A stretch of DNA of 64,000 bases, taken from positions 124,001 through 188,000 of the forward strand of contig NZ_JAAGOB010000006.1 in the NCBI RefSeq assembly GCF_010550695.1, in the 5' to 3' direction. Within the stretch, counting starts at the first letter, position 1; every line of letters begins with the position of its first letter. A program made the position numbers and the translations under genes. A model generated the notes under the pieces. The model was not told the DNA's origin. It searched no databases and worked only from the letters and a program-made list of their open reading frames with translations. Shown here one piece after another: positions 55,179 through 63,517 of this stretch. The stretch is from Phytoactinopolyspora alkaliphila (lineage in GTDB: Bacteria; Actinomycetota; Actinomycetes; Jiangellales; Jiangellaceae).

Positions 55179-56033
55179 GTGCCCGAGGGTCACACGATCC
55201 ACCGACTCGCCCGTGAGCTTCGCGACGCCTTCGGCGGCCGGGTGGTGAAAGTGAGCAGCCCGCAGGGCAGGTTCGCCGACGGCGCTCACCAGGTCGACGG
55301 CGCCGTGCTGAGCTCCACCGATGCCCATGGCAAGCATCTGTTCCTTGGATTCGACTCGGCAGCTGGGCGCTCGCGGGCGCCGGCCACCGAGCCTGGCGGC
55401 ACGGCAACCTGCTCCTGGGTACATATCCACCTCGGGCTGTATGGGAAGTTCTGGATCGGACCCGGGGCAGCGCCCGCCCCGTGGGGCGCCGTGCGGATGC
55501 GGATCGAGAACGACGACGCCTATGCCGACCTGCGCGGCCCGACCCGCTGCGAGATCATCGATCCCGGTGAGAAGGCCGTACTGCACGGGCGGCTGGGTCC
55601 GGACCCCGTGCGCGCCGACGACCCGGAAACGGCGCTGCGGCGCATCTCAGCCAGCAGGACGTCCATCGCCGTCCTGCTGATGGACCAGTCCGTCATCGCC
55701 GGCGTGGGAAATGTCTATCGCGCCGAGGTGCTCTTCCGGGCCGGCCTCGATCCCGCCACGCCGGGCCGAGAGGTCGAGCCCGCGGTGCTCCGGGCCATCT
55801 GGGCGGATCTGGTGTTGCTCATGCGCCGAGGCGTGGAGGTCGGGCGGATCGACACGGTGCGGCCGGAGCACGAGCCCGCTGCCATGGGCCGTGCCCCCCG
55901 CGAGGACGCGCATGGCGGCGAGGTGTACGTCTACCGCCGGGCCGGGCTGCCGTGCCACGTGTGCGGAACCGAGGTGCGGACCCGGGAAGCGGCCGCCCGG
56001 AATCTGTTCTGGTGTCCTACGTGCCAGGCGTGA
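55179..56033 (+). CDS. nei2: Fpg/Nei-family DNA glycosylase (Nei2-like)
   Basis: 284 residues. After Met removal the N-terminal Pro2-Glu3 ('PEGHTIHRLARELR') forms the catalytic pair. 'HIHLGLYGKFW', 'LLMDQSVIAGVGNVYRAEVLFRAGLDP' (H2TH region) and a C-terminal zinc finger ('CHVCGTEV', 'FWCPTC') are all intact. It resembles Mycobacterium tuberculosis Nei2 (Rv2464c). Excises oxidised bases. GTG at 55179 with TGAGGA 7 nt upstream. Confidence 0.93.
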   Translation: MPEGHTIHRLARELRDAFGGRVVKVSSPQGRFADGAHQVDGAVLSSTDAHGKHLFLGFDSAAGRSRAPATEPGGTATCSWVHIHLGLYGKFWIGPGAAPAPWGAVRMRIENDDAYADLRGPTRCEIIDPGEKAVLHGRLGPDPVRADDPETALRRISASRTSIAVLLMDQSVIAGVGNVYRAEVLFRAGLDPATPGREVEPAVLRAIWADLVLLMRRGVEVGRIDTVRPEHEPAAMGRAPREDAHGGEVYVYRRAGLPCHVCGTEVRTREAAARNLFWCPTCQA

Positions 56034-56115
56034 CGGTCTCCGTGCGGCGCCGGTAGCCGTTCGTGATGCGGAAAGGGATGCTGTACCAGCATAAATGCCG
56101 CTAGGGTCGCTAAGT

Positions 56116-57219
56116 GTGAAGTCCACTCCCGCCGGACGGATGCGTCTCACCGTCGTGTCCGCGCTCCGCCGTGCCAGCCGACGGGTGAACCATTGGCTCG
56201 CGCACGAGACAGTTCTCCTGGTCGGACTGCTCGCGGTGTCCGCGGCGCTCGGTGCGGCGGCGATCACCTGGGCGGGCACGTTCTCGCCGAGCGTACTCGT
56301 GCTGCCGTTGCTGGTAGGTGGGATCTTCCTGTCCTGGGACTCGCTGCGCTGGCTGGCCACCGTGACGGTCGCGTTCCTCGTGGCCGCAGTGGTGGCCGAC
56401 GGCGTGAGCGGAGCCTCGCTGTGGGCGTCGCTCGTCGTCCTGACCACAGCGGCCGTAGCCCTTGGCCTGGCCCGGTCACGGTCGCGGCTCGGCGTCACCG
56501 GCACCACAGGGGAATCGATGCTGGTGGACCTGCGCGATCGGCTGACCGCCCATGGCAAGGTGCCGTCCCTGCCGCGGGGGTGGGAGGTCGAGATGGTCCA
56601 CCGATCCGCTGGACGGTCCGAGTTCTCCGGCGATTTCCTGGTGGCCGCCCGCTCGTCGGAGGGTCTCATCCTGGAGGTCGCGCTCGTCGATGTGTCCGGT
56701 AAAGGGCACAGCGCCGGCACCCGGGCGCTGCTGCTCTCCGGGGCGTTCGGCGGCTTGCTGGGGTCGCTTCCTCCCGCGGAGTTCCTGCCTGCCGCCAACG
56801 CCTATCTGCTGCGCCAGGGCTGGCCGGAGGGATTCGCCACGGCCGTCCACGCGGTGGTGGATCTCGGGTCCGGGCGGTTCGAGGTTCGCTCCGCAGGTCA
56901 TCCGCCGGCCATCCACTATCAGTCGGGATCGGGCCGATGGGTCACCCTGGACGCCACGGGCGGGCTGCTGGGAGTCTTCGAGAAGGACGTCTACCAACCG
57001 AGCACCGGGCTGCTGCGCCCCGGCGATGCGCTGATGCTCTATACCGACGGCCTCGTGGAGGCTCCCCGCCGCGAGCTCACCGACGGTATCGACAAGCTGC
57101 AAGGAGAGGCGGAGCGCCTGGTGACACGGGGGTTCCGGGACGGCGCCGGCAGGTTGATCGACGCCGTGGCATCGTCCGACGACGACGACCGGGCGCTCCT
57201 GCTTCTCTGGCGCACGTGA
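56116..57219 (+). CDS. Membrane SpoIIE-type PP2C phosphatase
   Basis: 367 residues. Three to four N-terminal membrane helices (about 30-125), then a PPM/SpoIIE serine phosphatase domain: 'AGRSEFSGDFLVAARSSEG', 'VALVDVSGKGHSAGTRALLLSGAFGGLL', 'VRSAGHPPAIHY' and 'LMLYTDGLVEAPRR' provide the metal-binding acids. Such proteins often dephosphorylate anti-anti-sigma factors in stress signalling; no partner is adjacent. GTG at 56116 lies 8 nt after TAGGGT (56102-56107). Confidence 0.9.
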   Translation: MKSTPAGRMRLTVVSALRRASRRVNHWLAHETVLLVGLLAVSAALGAAAITWAGTFSPSVLVLPLLVGGIFLSWDSLRWLATVTVAFLVAAVVADGVSGASLWASLVVLTTAAVALGLARSRSRLGVTGTTGESMLVDLRDRLTAHGKVPSLPRGWEVEMVHRSAGRSEFSGDFLVAARSSEGLILEVALVDVSGKGHSAGTRALLLSGAFGGLLGSLPPAEFLPAANAYLLRQGWPEGFATAVHAVVDLGSGRFEVRSAGHPPAIHYQSGSGRWVTLDATGGLLGVFEKDVYQPSTGLLRPGDALMLYTDGLVEAPRRELTDGIDKLQGEAERLVTRGFRDGAGRLIDAVASSDDDDRALLLLWRT

Positions 57220-57258
57220 GCCGCGGTGGGTCCGGTCAGGGACCAGGCGGGCCGGAGA

Positions 57259-57330
57259 ATGCTCCGCGGGCGTCGCGCGCTGTGGCGAAGAAGCATGCCA
57301 CAGCGGGCTCTTAAAGTGCCCGCGGAACAT
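57259..57330. terminator. Nested palindrome between convergent genes
   Basis: ATGCTCCGCGGGC (57259-57271) pairs with GCCCGCGGAACAT (57318-57330), one mismatch; inside, GCTGTGGC (57279-57286) pairs with GCCACAGC (57297-57304). Weaker pairing continues outward to about 57246 and 57342. Probable bidirectional terminator for the phosphatase and SDR genes. Confidence 0.75.
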
Positions 57331-57355
57331 CCTCCTGCCCACCCGGTCTTCTCGG

Positions 57356-58105
57356 CTAAGCGCGGCGGAGGCGCAGCTCCTGCATGCCGCCGTCGACGGC
57401 GATGGTGGAGCCGGTGGTGGAGCCGGCCGCCGGTGAGGCGAGGTAGGCGATCGCCTCGGCCACCTCGGCCGCACTGACGAGCCGGCCCGTCGGCTGGCGG
57501 GCGTTGAGCGCCCGGCGTTCGGCCTCCGGGTCCGCGGCCTGGTCGAGTAGCCTGCCGACCCAGGGTGTGTCGACGGTGCCCGGGGTGACGCAGTTGACCC
57601 GGATGCCTTCTCCGATGTGGTCGGCGGCCATGGCGCGGGTCAGGGCCAGCACCGCGCCCTTGGACGCGGAGTACAGCGCGCGCTGCTGCAAGCCGGCTGT
57701 GGCCGCGATCGAGCAGACGTTGACGATGGCCGGATGAGCCGAGCCGCGCAGGAACGGCAACGCCGCCGCTGACACCCGTGCCATCCCCGTGACGTTGATG
57801 TCCAGGACCCGCGCCCACTCGTCGTCGTCGTTGTCCTCCACGGAGCCGATGGCGCCGATGCCGGCGTTGTTGACGAGCACGTCGATGCCATCGAGAGCCT
57901 CGGCGGCTTGCTGGACCGCTGCCTGCACCGACGGCCGGTCCCCGATGTCGGCACGAATGCCGAGAATCGGCTCCGGGACGGACTCCGGGGCGAGATCCAG
58001 GACGCCGACTCGTGCTCCGGCCTGCGCGAGCCGGCGGGCGGTGGCAAGCCCGATGCCGGACGCTCCACCTGTCACGATCGCCGACATACCGGTCAGGTCG
58101 CTCAT
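57356..58105 (-). CDS. Short-chain dehydrogenase/reductase
   Basis: 249 residues, classical SDR. NAD(P)-binding 'VTGGASGIGLATARRLA', 'NNAGIGAIG', catalytic Ser in 'IVNVCSIAATAG' and Tyr/Lys in 'YSASKGAVLAL'; Asp after the second strand ('GVLDLAPE') suggests NAD preference. ATG at 58103-58105 has AAGGAG about 9 nt upstream; the next ATG (58126) has none. Substrate not determinable. Confidence 0.9.
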   Translation of the reverse strand: MSDLTGMSAIVTGGASGIGLATARRLAQAGARVGVLDLAPESVPEPILGIRADIGDRPSVQAAVQQAAEALDGIDVLVNNAGIGAIGSVEDNDDDEWARVLDINVTGMARVSAAALPFLRGSAHPAIVNVCSIAATAGLQQRALYSASKGAVLALTRAMAADHIGEGIRVNCVTPGTVDTPWVGRLLDQAADPEAERRALNARQPTGRLVSAAEVAEAIAYLASPAAGSTTGSTIAVDGGMQELRLRRA

Positions 58106-58181
58106 GGGTGGTGCTCCTTGATTCATCGGATGTCTATTTCTTTCTCGGCTATGGTACCGGTCACCTCGACCGCTGCGGCGT

Positions 58182-59033
58182 TCAGCGGTCGTGCATGCGT
58201 TCGGACAGCTCGATGACCGCATCGATCAGTTCTGCGCCGTCGAACATCGTGGCGTCGTTGTGCCCAGCACCTTCAATGGCATGCACAGTGATTGGACCTC
58301 TGGCAGCGTCGGCGACCTCAAGGCTCATCTCCGGCGGGACAATGCCGTCCTCGGTCCCGTAGACCACCGTGATGGGAACATCGATGTCACCGAGCCGCTG
58401 CGCCACCGGGAAGCGGTCGCGGAGAAGGAGCCCGGCGGGCACGAACGGATAGTGGCGCTGGGCGACGGCGGAGAGCTTCGGGAACGGGGAGCGCAGCAGC
58501 ATGCCGGCGGGTCGATGCTCCGCGGCGAGTCCGGCGATCACGCCGCAGCCCAGGCTCTCGCCGAAGTACACCAGCCTCTCGGCACGCACGCCGCGTTCCG
58601 TCGTGAGGTACTCGTAGGCGGCCTTGGCGTCGAGCCCGAGCCCTTCCTCGTCCGGGTGGCCGGGGTTGCCGCCGTACCCCCGATAGTCGAAGAGCAGGAC
58701 GGCGAAGCCGCGGTCGGACAGCGCCCGGGCCAGCGGAGCACGCCCGGCGCGGTTGCCCCCGTTGCCGTTCGCTACGAGAACCGTGATCTCCCGCTCGTCG
58801 TTCGCGGCCGGGACGTACCACGCACCCAGGTCGAGACCGTCAGCCGTTGTGAGCGTGGCATCCTCCGCGCCGGCGATCACCTCGGCGGCCGGCGGCACCG
58901 CCGAGGTGTCCGGGAGGTAGATGAGCCGCCGCTGGGTGAGCCAGAGCAGGGCCAGCAGGAGCGCGGCGATCCCGGCGACGATACCGAGGAGGAGCAGCGT
59001 GCTACGCACCATCGACGTGCCGGTCCCAGCCAT
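58182..59033 (-). CDS. Membrane-anchored alpha/beta hydrolase
   Basis: 283 residues. One N-terminal membrane helix ('STLLLLGIVAGIAALLLALLWL'), then an alpha/beta-hydrolase resembling the BEM46/YfhR group: 'LLFDYRGYGGNPGHPDEEGL', nucleophile Ser in 'YFGESLGCGV', Asp in 'VVYGTEDGIVPPE' and His in 'EGAGHNDAT'. ATG at 59031-59033, with CACACT 6 nt upstream suggesting a leaderless start. The frame extends into the VOC gene without support. Confidence 0.88.
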   Translation of the reverse strand: MAGTGTSMVRSTLLLLGIVAGIAALLLALLWLTQRRLIYLPDTSAVPPAAEVIAGAEDATLTTADGLDLGAWYVPAANDEREITVLVANGNGGNRAGRAPLARALSDRGFAVLLFDYRGYGGNPGHPDEEGLGLDAKAAYEYLTTERGVRAERLVYFGESLGCGVIAGLAAEHRPAGMLLRSPFPKLSAVAQRHYPFVPAGLLLRDRFPVAQRLGDIDVPITVVYGTEDGIVPPEMSLEVADAARGPITVHAIEGAGHNDATMFDGAELIDAVIELSERMHDR

Positions 59034-59046
59034 GCACCCAGTGTGA

Positions 59047-59436
59047 CTACGCGGCCCGCCGCTCCGCGAGGTGATGCACGATCCCGGCCGGATTCTTGAT
59101 CCAGTGGCTGCGGAACGACGTCCCCACGATCGGCTCGATCTCGTCACAGGTGCCGATACCGTTGTCGGCGAGCCGGTGAGTGGCGCCGTCGAGGTCGTCG
59201 GTGTGGATCTCCAGCCAGAGGTCAGGTTGGCTGTAGGTGTCGACGCGATCCAGCCACAATGTCGTAGGCCCGAATCTGACGGAATGCGTGGCCGAGACGG
59301 TCGGTGTGCTCGATGCGTCTTCGGTGGTGACTGGTAGGCCGAGAACGTCGCGGTAGAAGGCGACGGTGGCCTCGTAGTCGGCCCGTGGGATCTTCATCGC
59401 GATGTTGACGCTTCCGGCGAAGGACGGCTCGGTCAT
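59047..59436 (-). CDS. VOC (glyoxalase/bleomycin-resistance) family protein
   Basis: 129 residues with two beta-alpha-beta-beta-beta units ('VNIAMKIPRADYEATVAFYRDVLGL' and 'WLEIHTDDLDGATHRLADNGI'). Metal-binding or ligand function cannot be specified. ATG at 59434-59436 has AGGAG about 7 nt upstream. It is the third gene of the SRPBCC-ArsR-VOC unit. Confidence 0.87.
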   Translation of the reverse strand: MTEPSFAGSVNIAMKIPRADYEATVAFYRDVLGLPVTTEDASSTPTVSATHSVRFGPTTLWLDRVDTYSQPDLWLEIHTDDLDGATHRLADNGIGTCDEIEPIVGTSFRSHWIKNPAGIVHHLAERRAA

Positions 59437-59479
59437 GTCTCTCCTGGTTGATGGAGGGTTGATGGCTTCGTGGTGAATG

Positions 59480-59857
59480 TCAGGTGGACGGCTCGTCGCC
59501 GGGTGTGACGGTGCCGGTCTCGGCCAGTGACGCCAGACGTCCCAGGCGGTCGTCCCATTGGCGAGCCAGGCCGTCCATCCAGGTCGACGCGTGCCGCAGC
59601 GGAGCAAGCTGGGGTTCGTAGCGCACCTCTCGGCCGGTCTTGTGCGCCCGGACCAGCCGGGCTCGCTGCAAGGTGTCGAGATGCTTGCCCACGGCCTGGC
59701 GGGTGATGGGCAAGTCGCGGGCCAGTGCGCTAGCGCTGATGGCGCCGTGCCGGACAAGGCGTTCGAGGAGTTCGCGGCGCGTGTCGTCGGCCAGCGCGAG
59801 GAACACCGCGTGCTCCGTCGCGGAAGGCGCGGAAGGCGCAGGGGTGCGCGCCATCAT
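59480..59857 (-). CDS. ArsR-type winged-helix regulator
   Basis: 125 residues. 'VFLALADDTRRELLERLV' and recognition helix 'DLPITRQAVGKHLDTLQRARLV' identify the ArsR-like group that regulates SRPBCC/AHSA1 neighbours; no Cys metal site is present. The start overlaps the upstream SRPBCC stop (ATGA). It most likely binds the two TGCAACC-N4-GGTTGCA sites upstream of the operon. Confidence 0.9.
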   Translation of the reverse strand: MMARTPAPSAPSATEHAVFLALADDTRRELLERLVRHGAISASALARDLPITRQAVGKHLDTLQRARLVRAHKTGREVRYEPQLAPLRHASTWMDGLARQWDDRLGRLASLAETGTVTPGDEPST

Positions 59858-60303
59858 GGCGTCGCGGCTTCGGGGAGGGCGTCGATCAGCGCCACGAGCT
59901 CGTCGAGCTCAAGCTGCCAGCCGTCCACGTGTTCCTCGTACGCCGCCCGCTGGCGTTCAGTGGGAAATCGGGCGAAGCCGGACTCGACCACCCGTACCGT
60001 GGTGGTGCCGTCGTGATTGGCTGTCAGGGTGAATTCCACGAGCGTGGACGGGCTGTCCTCCAGCGGCCGATCGGGGTCTTCGGCCCACCGGAAGCAGAAC
60101 GACGTCGGTGGCTCCACTCGTTCGATACGGGCCGAGAACCAGCCGTAATCGTCCCAGCGGAACCGGGCCGGCGCGCCCTCCCGGAGCTCGAACTCGGCAC
60201 GCTGGCCGAACCATCGCGCGACCTGTGCCGGCTCGGTGAGGACGTGCCATACCCGCTCTTGCGGTGCCTTGACCACGACCTCGCGCTGAATGCTGTCCCG
60301 CAT
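59854..60303 (-). CDS. SRPBCC (AHSA1/CalC-like) domain protein
   Basis: 149 residues. 'IQREVVVKAPQERVWHVLTEPAQVARWFG' and 'VEFTLTANHDGTTTVRVVESGF' are typical of the AHSA1 branch of START-like hydrophobic-ligand-binding proteins. First gene of the operon with the ArsR-type regulator and VOC protein. GATAAT (60324-60329, minus strand) lies 20 nt before the ATG and GGAG is present in between. Ligand unknown. Confidence 0.9.
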   Translation of the reverse strand: MRDSIQREVVVKAPQERVWHVLTEPAQVARWFGQRAEFELREGAPARFRWDDYGWFSARIERVEPPTSFCFRWAEDPDRPLEDSPSTLVEFTLTANHDGTTTVRVVESGFARFPTERQRAAYEEHVDGWQLELDELVALIDALPEAATP

Positions 60304-60323
60304 GCGACTCCGATCTCGGACGA

Positions 60324-60396
60324 ATTATCTGCAACCCGTTGGTTGCATGAGTCGAGCATGCCACACACGGCGTTGCCCTGCAACCCTCAGGTTGCA
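60324..60396 (-). promoter_or_regulatory. Twin operators and promoter of the SRPBCC-ArsR-VOC operon
   Basis: TGCAACC-CGTT-GGTTGCA at 60330-60347 and TGCAACC-CTCA-GGTTGCA at 60379-60396 are two perfect 7-bp inverted repeats, 49 bp apart. The first abuts the -10 element GATAAT (60324-60329 on the minus strand), so bound repressor would occupy the -10/-35 spacer. The ArsR-type protein of the operon is the likely ligand. Confidence 0.82.
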
Positions 60397-60473
60397 AGTC
60401 TGGTCGGTACTCGCTCAGCGGAGCGACGTCGGCTGCCAGTACTGGCGCTTCTCCCTTGAAGGCCGCGCTCACC

Positions 60474-60660
60474 CCAGCGCTTGATCGTGTGTGGTTCGCC
60501 GTTCCTGGTCAGCGTCACGGCGTCGGGAGAGACCGTCACATTCAGCATCTCGGCCATGGAGATCAGGGCGAGGGCGACTCCGGCGATGGCGCCCACGATC
60601 ATCGCGCGCCTCTGCGTCGGGAGCGGTGACCGGACCCGGCATCCGGCTAGCGGAGGAGCC
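60474..60660 (-). pseudogene. Remnant of a membrane-protein gene (YqeB-like)
   Basis: The minus strand reads 'RAMIVGAIAGVALALISMAEML' then 'VTVSPDAVTLTRNGEPHTI', a transmembrane helix followed by a beta-strand pattern seen in actinobacterial YqeB-like proteins. There is no proper N-terminus, and after 'HTIKR' the frame becomes low-quality and runs into the operator region. Both ends seem lost. Confidence 0.4.
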
Positions 60661-60718
60661 GGCCGGCTGTGTCGTGCCTGAGGAGGAGCCGCGGTGCGGC
60701 GTGGGTAGTGTCGTCCTC

Positions 60719-61192
60719 GTGACAGACCAGTACCGGATCGTGCCCGCGGCGTACATACTCTTCCGGCGGGAGCGGGACGGCGTGTCCGAGGTCCTGCTTC
60801 AGTTGCGCGACGGCACCGGTTATATGGACGGTCACTGGGCGCTCGCCGCGGCGGGGCACGTGGAGGCGGCTGAGTCTGTGATCGCGGCGGCCTGCCGGGA
60901 GGTGACCGAGGAACTGGGCGTCACCGTTCAACCTGGCGAACTGGCGCCGCTGTGCGTCATGCACCGGTCCGGTGGAACGGGCGACGCGATCGACGAACGC
61001 GCGGACTTCTTCTTCGAGTGCTGGGACTGGTTCGGCGAGCCCCGCATCGTCGAACCGCACAAGGCGGCGGATCTGCGGTGGTTCGCCCTCGGGGCGTTAC
61101 CCGAGCCTGTCGTCCCGCACGAGCTCTCGGTGCTGGAGCACGTGCGCAAGGGCGACGTCCCACGCATCCTGACGCGTGGATTCTCCGAGTAG
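60719..61192 (+). CDS. Nudix hydrolase
   Basis: 157 residues. A complete Nudix box spans residues 46-68 (G-x5-E-x7-REVTEELGV). The N-terminal 'RIVPAAYILFRRERDGVSEVLLQLR' and 'DGHWALAAAGHVE' resemble the MutT-like group acting on nucleoside diphosphate derivatives; substrate unknown. GTG at 60719 lies exactly 7 nt after TAGTGT (60706-60711), suggesting a leaderless mRNA. Confidence 0.92.
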   Translation: MTDQYRIVPAAYILFRRERDGVSEVLLQLRDGTGYMDGHWALAAAGHVEAAESVIAAACREVTEELGVTVQPGELAPLCVMHRSGGTGDAIDERADFFFECWDWFGEPRIVEPHKAADLRWFALGALPEPVVPHELSVLEHVRKGDVPRILTRGFSE

Positions 61193-61214
61193 CACCGTCA
61201 CGCTGCCGGTCGCC

Positions 61215-61246
61215 TCCACGTGGCACCGTCGCCGGCGCCACGTGGA
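61215..61246. terminator. Bidirectional terminator after the Nudix gene
   Basis: TCCACGTGGC (61215-61224) pairs perfectly with GCCACGTGGA (61237-61246) around a 12-nt loop. It lies between the convergent Nudix gene and the small basic protein gene. Confidence 0.7.
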
Positions 61247-61272
61247 AGCACGAGGCTCGTGCCGGCCCAGCG

Positions 61273-61494
61273 TCAGCGGTTGCCGCGCTTGCCTTTGAGC
61301 TTGGGCTGGGCCATGACCTGACTGTCGCGAAGCCGGTCGTTCTTCTGCGGCCCGGCGTTCTGGCCTGGCGTGGTCTTGCCCTTGCCCTTGGCGCGGCGCT
61401 CGGCCCGATTCATCGGGACGTCCGGAACGGCGGACTCCGACGCGGCATCGGCATCCGATGCGGCGGCAGTGTGATGATCACGATTCTGATTCAT
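61273..61494 (-). CDS. Small basic protein, unknown function
   Basis: 73 residues. An Asp/Ala-rich start leads to 'MNRAERRAKGKGK' and ends 'QVMAQPKLKGKRGNR', lysine/arginine-rich and probably disordered. Similar short basic proteins are common in actinobacteria. ATG at 61492-61494 has AGGAGG 6 nt upstream. Confidence 0.75.
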   Translation of the reverse strand: MNQNRDHHTAAASDADAASESAVPDVPMNRAERRAKGKGKTTPGQNAGPQKNDRLRDSQVMAQPKLKGKRGNR

Positions 61495-61707
61495 GGGGAA
61501 CCTCCTGATGTGCTGAGTGAGAGCACGGGCCACAACCCCACAGCGACGGCGAGTGAGCCGAGCTCTATGGACGGATGGGGACGGCGGATGGCGCCGACGC
61601 CGCGCGACATCGACGCGGTCAGGAGGGATCACATGCCCATGAAGCTAACATGCGCATCTGCCGTTGTACACGGATTTTGGTGTGGGCCTGTGTCTCGCCC
61701 GGCGAGT

Positions 61708-62688
61708 TCAGCAGTCGCCTCGCTGGGCAGTGAGGTCACACAAGCCCGGACCTGTCGACCACGACAGGCCGTTTCGCGCGTTGACCCCGAAGGGGCGCAT
61801 GGCCCGCACGTCGGTGGAGGCGCCGGAGTCGATCGAGAGCCAGTACCGCAGCTCGGTAGAACTGCCACCGCTGTCGAGGCGGATGACGTAGAAGGGCGCG
61901 GCCACCGGTGAGCGTCCGCCGCCGGGAGCCGCCCACCAGGCTGAGCCCTGGGCGTTGGCAGGATCGACGAACGCGCAGTCATGCGCGCCGCCCTGATACC
62001 AGCAGCGACGCATCTGGGTTCCGCCGTAGCGGTCCACGCCATCGACGGCGACGACGCCGTTCAGCGCGCGCTGATAGGTGTCTTCGCAGGCGCCCTGGCG
62101 GCACGCGACCCAGTCGGTCCAGGCGTGAGCGCGTGCCGCGGCCGGGGTGCCTCCGGAGTTACGCCGCGCGCAGTACTTGTCGACGATGAACGGCGCCATG
62201 CGTTCAGCGGCGTACTGGGAATCCATGGCCTCCGCCGCGGTGAAGTCCGTTCCCAATCCGGCCGAGTCCAGCTGCCACATGCCGATGCCTGGGTGGAACC
62301 ACAGCCCGGGTGCCCGGTCCTGCGGATCGCCGAGAGCCGGCTGGGTGTCGTAGCGGGACAGGGTCATGGGAGACGGCGGCGCCCCTGATGGAGCTACTTC
62401 CGGCCAGGTCATCGCTATGCCCAGAGCGGTTGCCTGTTCCGGTGAGATCGAGCAGGCGGCCTGCGTGGCTGCACGGGAGGCAGCGTCCTGGACGTATCCG
62501 AGCGGTTCCGCGCCGAACCGCAGCTGCTGCTGCGCCGGCACCCACGCGTTGGCCATCTTCTCCTCGTCTGCTCGCGATTGGCTGTCCTGGACGCCGGTGG
62601 CTCCGGCCGGATGAAGCGCGAGTGCGGCACTCAGCACTCCACCGGCGATGCCCATTGCCATGCGTCCGGCAATCCGCGAAAAGGCCAT
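61708..62688 (-). CDS. Secreted protein with possible transglycosylase-like region
   Basis: 326 residues. The signal peptide 'AMGIAGGVLSAALALHPAGA' ends near residue 30. The middle region 'GLWFHPGIGMWQLDSAG' with 'AAEAMDSQYAAERMAPFIVDKYC' resembles the substrate groove of lysozyme/SLT-type folds, but I see no secure catalytic Glu. Several Cys residues in the second half ('RRCWYQGGAHDCAFVD', 'LCDLTAQRGDC') probably form disulfides. Close homologues would be needed to assign activity. ATG at 62686-62688. Confidence 0.72.
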   Translation of the reverse strand: MAFSRIAGRMAMGIAGGVLSAALALHPAGATGVQDSQSRADEEKMANAWVPAQQQLRFGAEPLGYVQDAASRAATQAACSISPEQATALGIAMTWPEVAPSGAPPSPMTLSRYDTQPALGDPQDRAPGLWFHPGIGMWQLDSAGLGTDFTAAEAMDSQYAAERMAPFIVDKYCARRNSGGTPAAARAHAWTDWVACRQGACEDTYQRALNGVVAVDGVDRYGGTQMRRCWYQGGAHDCAFVDPANAQGSAWWAAPGGGRSPVAAPFYVIRLDSGGSSTELRYWLSIDSGASTDVRAMRPFGVNARNGLSWSTGPGLCDLTAQRGDC

Positions 62689-62807
62689 GTCGAGTCTCCT
62701 CGGGCAAGCGGTTGATCAGGCTAGAGACCGAGGATGTCACAGTCTGTGTCACGTCACCAGCAATGTCCAGAAACTCCATGAGTCATGGTGCGCGGGAGTT
62801 CGCAGCC

Positions 62808-62836
62808 TTGCGACCATACCTAGAAGTAGGTATGGT
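62808..62836 (+). promoter_or_regulatory. tetR promoter with embedded operator
   Basis: TTGCGA (62808-62813), 17-nt spacer, TATGGT (62831-62836), then 7 nt to the ATG at 62844: a good promoter for a leaderless mRNA. ACCATACCTA (62813-62822) and TAGGTATGGT (62827-62836) form a perfect 10-bp inverted repeat with a 4-nt spacer that fills the promoter spacer and -10, so bound TetR protein would block it. Confidence 0.8.
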
Positions 62837-62843
62837 TCGACGC

Positions 62844-63446
62844 ATGGCGAACGACCGACGAGTTGATGAGCCGGCGGGGAGCGCGGCTGCCTCGAGTCGT
62901 GATCGGCTGATCGCCGCAGCTCAGCAGCTGTACTGGGAACAGGGCGTCTCGAGTACTACGCCGCGCCAGGTGATGCAGGTCAGCGGCGTGGGGCAAGGCA
63001 GCCTCTATCATCACTTCCCGGCCAAGCATGAACTCGCGCAGGCGGCTATCGCTGTGACCGTCGCCGACGCTTTGGCCACGGCCGAAGGGGAACTGACCAG
63101 CGGTAGCCCGGCGAGAGAGCGGCTGATCCAGTATTTGACCCGCCCTCGCGACGCGCTGGCCGGATGCCGGGTCGGGCGTCTGACGTATGAGCAGTACGTC
63201 ATCGACGACGACGCGCTGAACGAGCCGGTCCGCCAGTACTTCCGGAGGTTGATCGCGCTGGTCCAGGACGTGTTCGCGGAGCTGCCCGGAATGGATGAGG
63301 GGGGCTCGCGGCGGCGTGCCTATGCCGCGGTCGCGCTGATACAGGGTGGCTATGTGCTGAGCAGGGCTCTGGATGAGCCAGCCGCGCTGGATTCGGCGGT
63401 GTCGGGGTTCGTCGACGTGCTCAATGGCGACGCCGGCCTGCCGTGA
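62844..63446 (+). CDS. TetR-family regulator
   Basis: 200 residues. Helix-turn-helix 'GVSSTTPRQVMQVSGVGQGSLYHHFPAKHELAQAAI' (about 30-65, not quoted in full elsewhere) and an all-helical ligand domain with 'CRVGRLTYEQYVIDDDAL'. I chose the ATG at 62844 because the promoter and operator end 7 nt before it; ATG 62832 lies inside the operator. Autoregulation is very likely. The next gene, a pyridoxamine-oxidase-family protein, may be a second target. Confidence 0.9.
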   Translation: MANDRRVDEPAGSAAASSRDRLIAAAQQLYWEQGVSSTTPRQVMQVSGVGQGSLYHHFPAKHELAQAAIAVTVADALATAEGELTSGSPARERLIQYLTRPRDALAGCRVGRLTYEQYVIDDDALNEPVRQYFRRLIALVQDVFAELPGMDEGGSRRRAYAAVALIQGGYVLSRALDEPAALDSAVSGFVDVLNGDAGLP

Positions 63447-63517
63447 GCTGAATGGCGCCGCGACGGCCCCCACGCGGCTGCCAGCACACGAATTCGACGA
63501 GGAAAGGACCTTGTACT

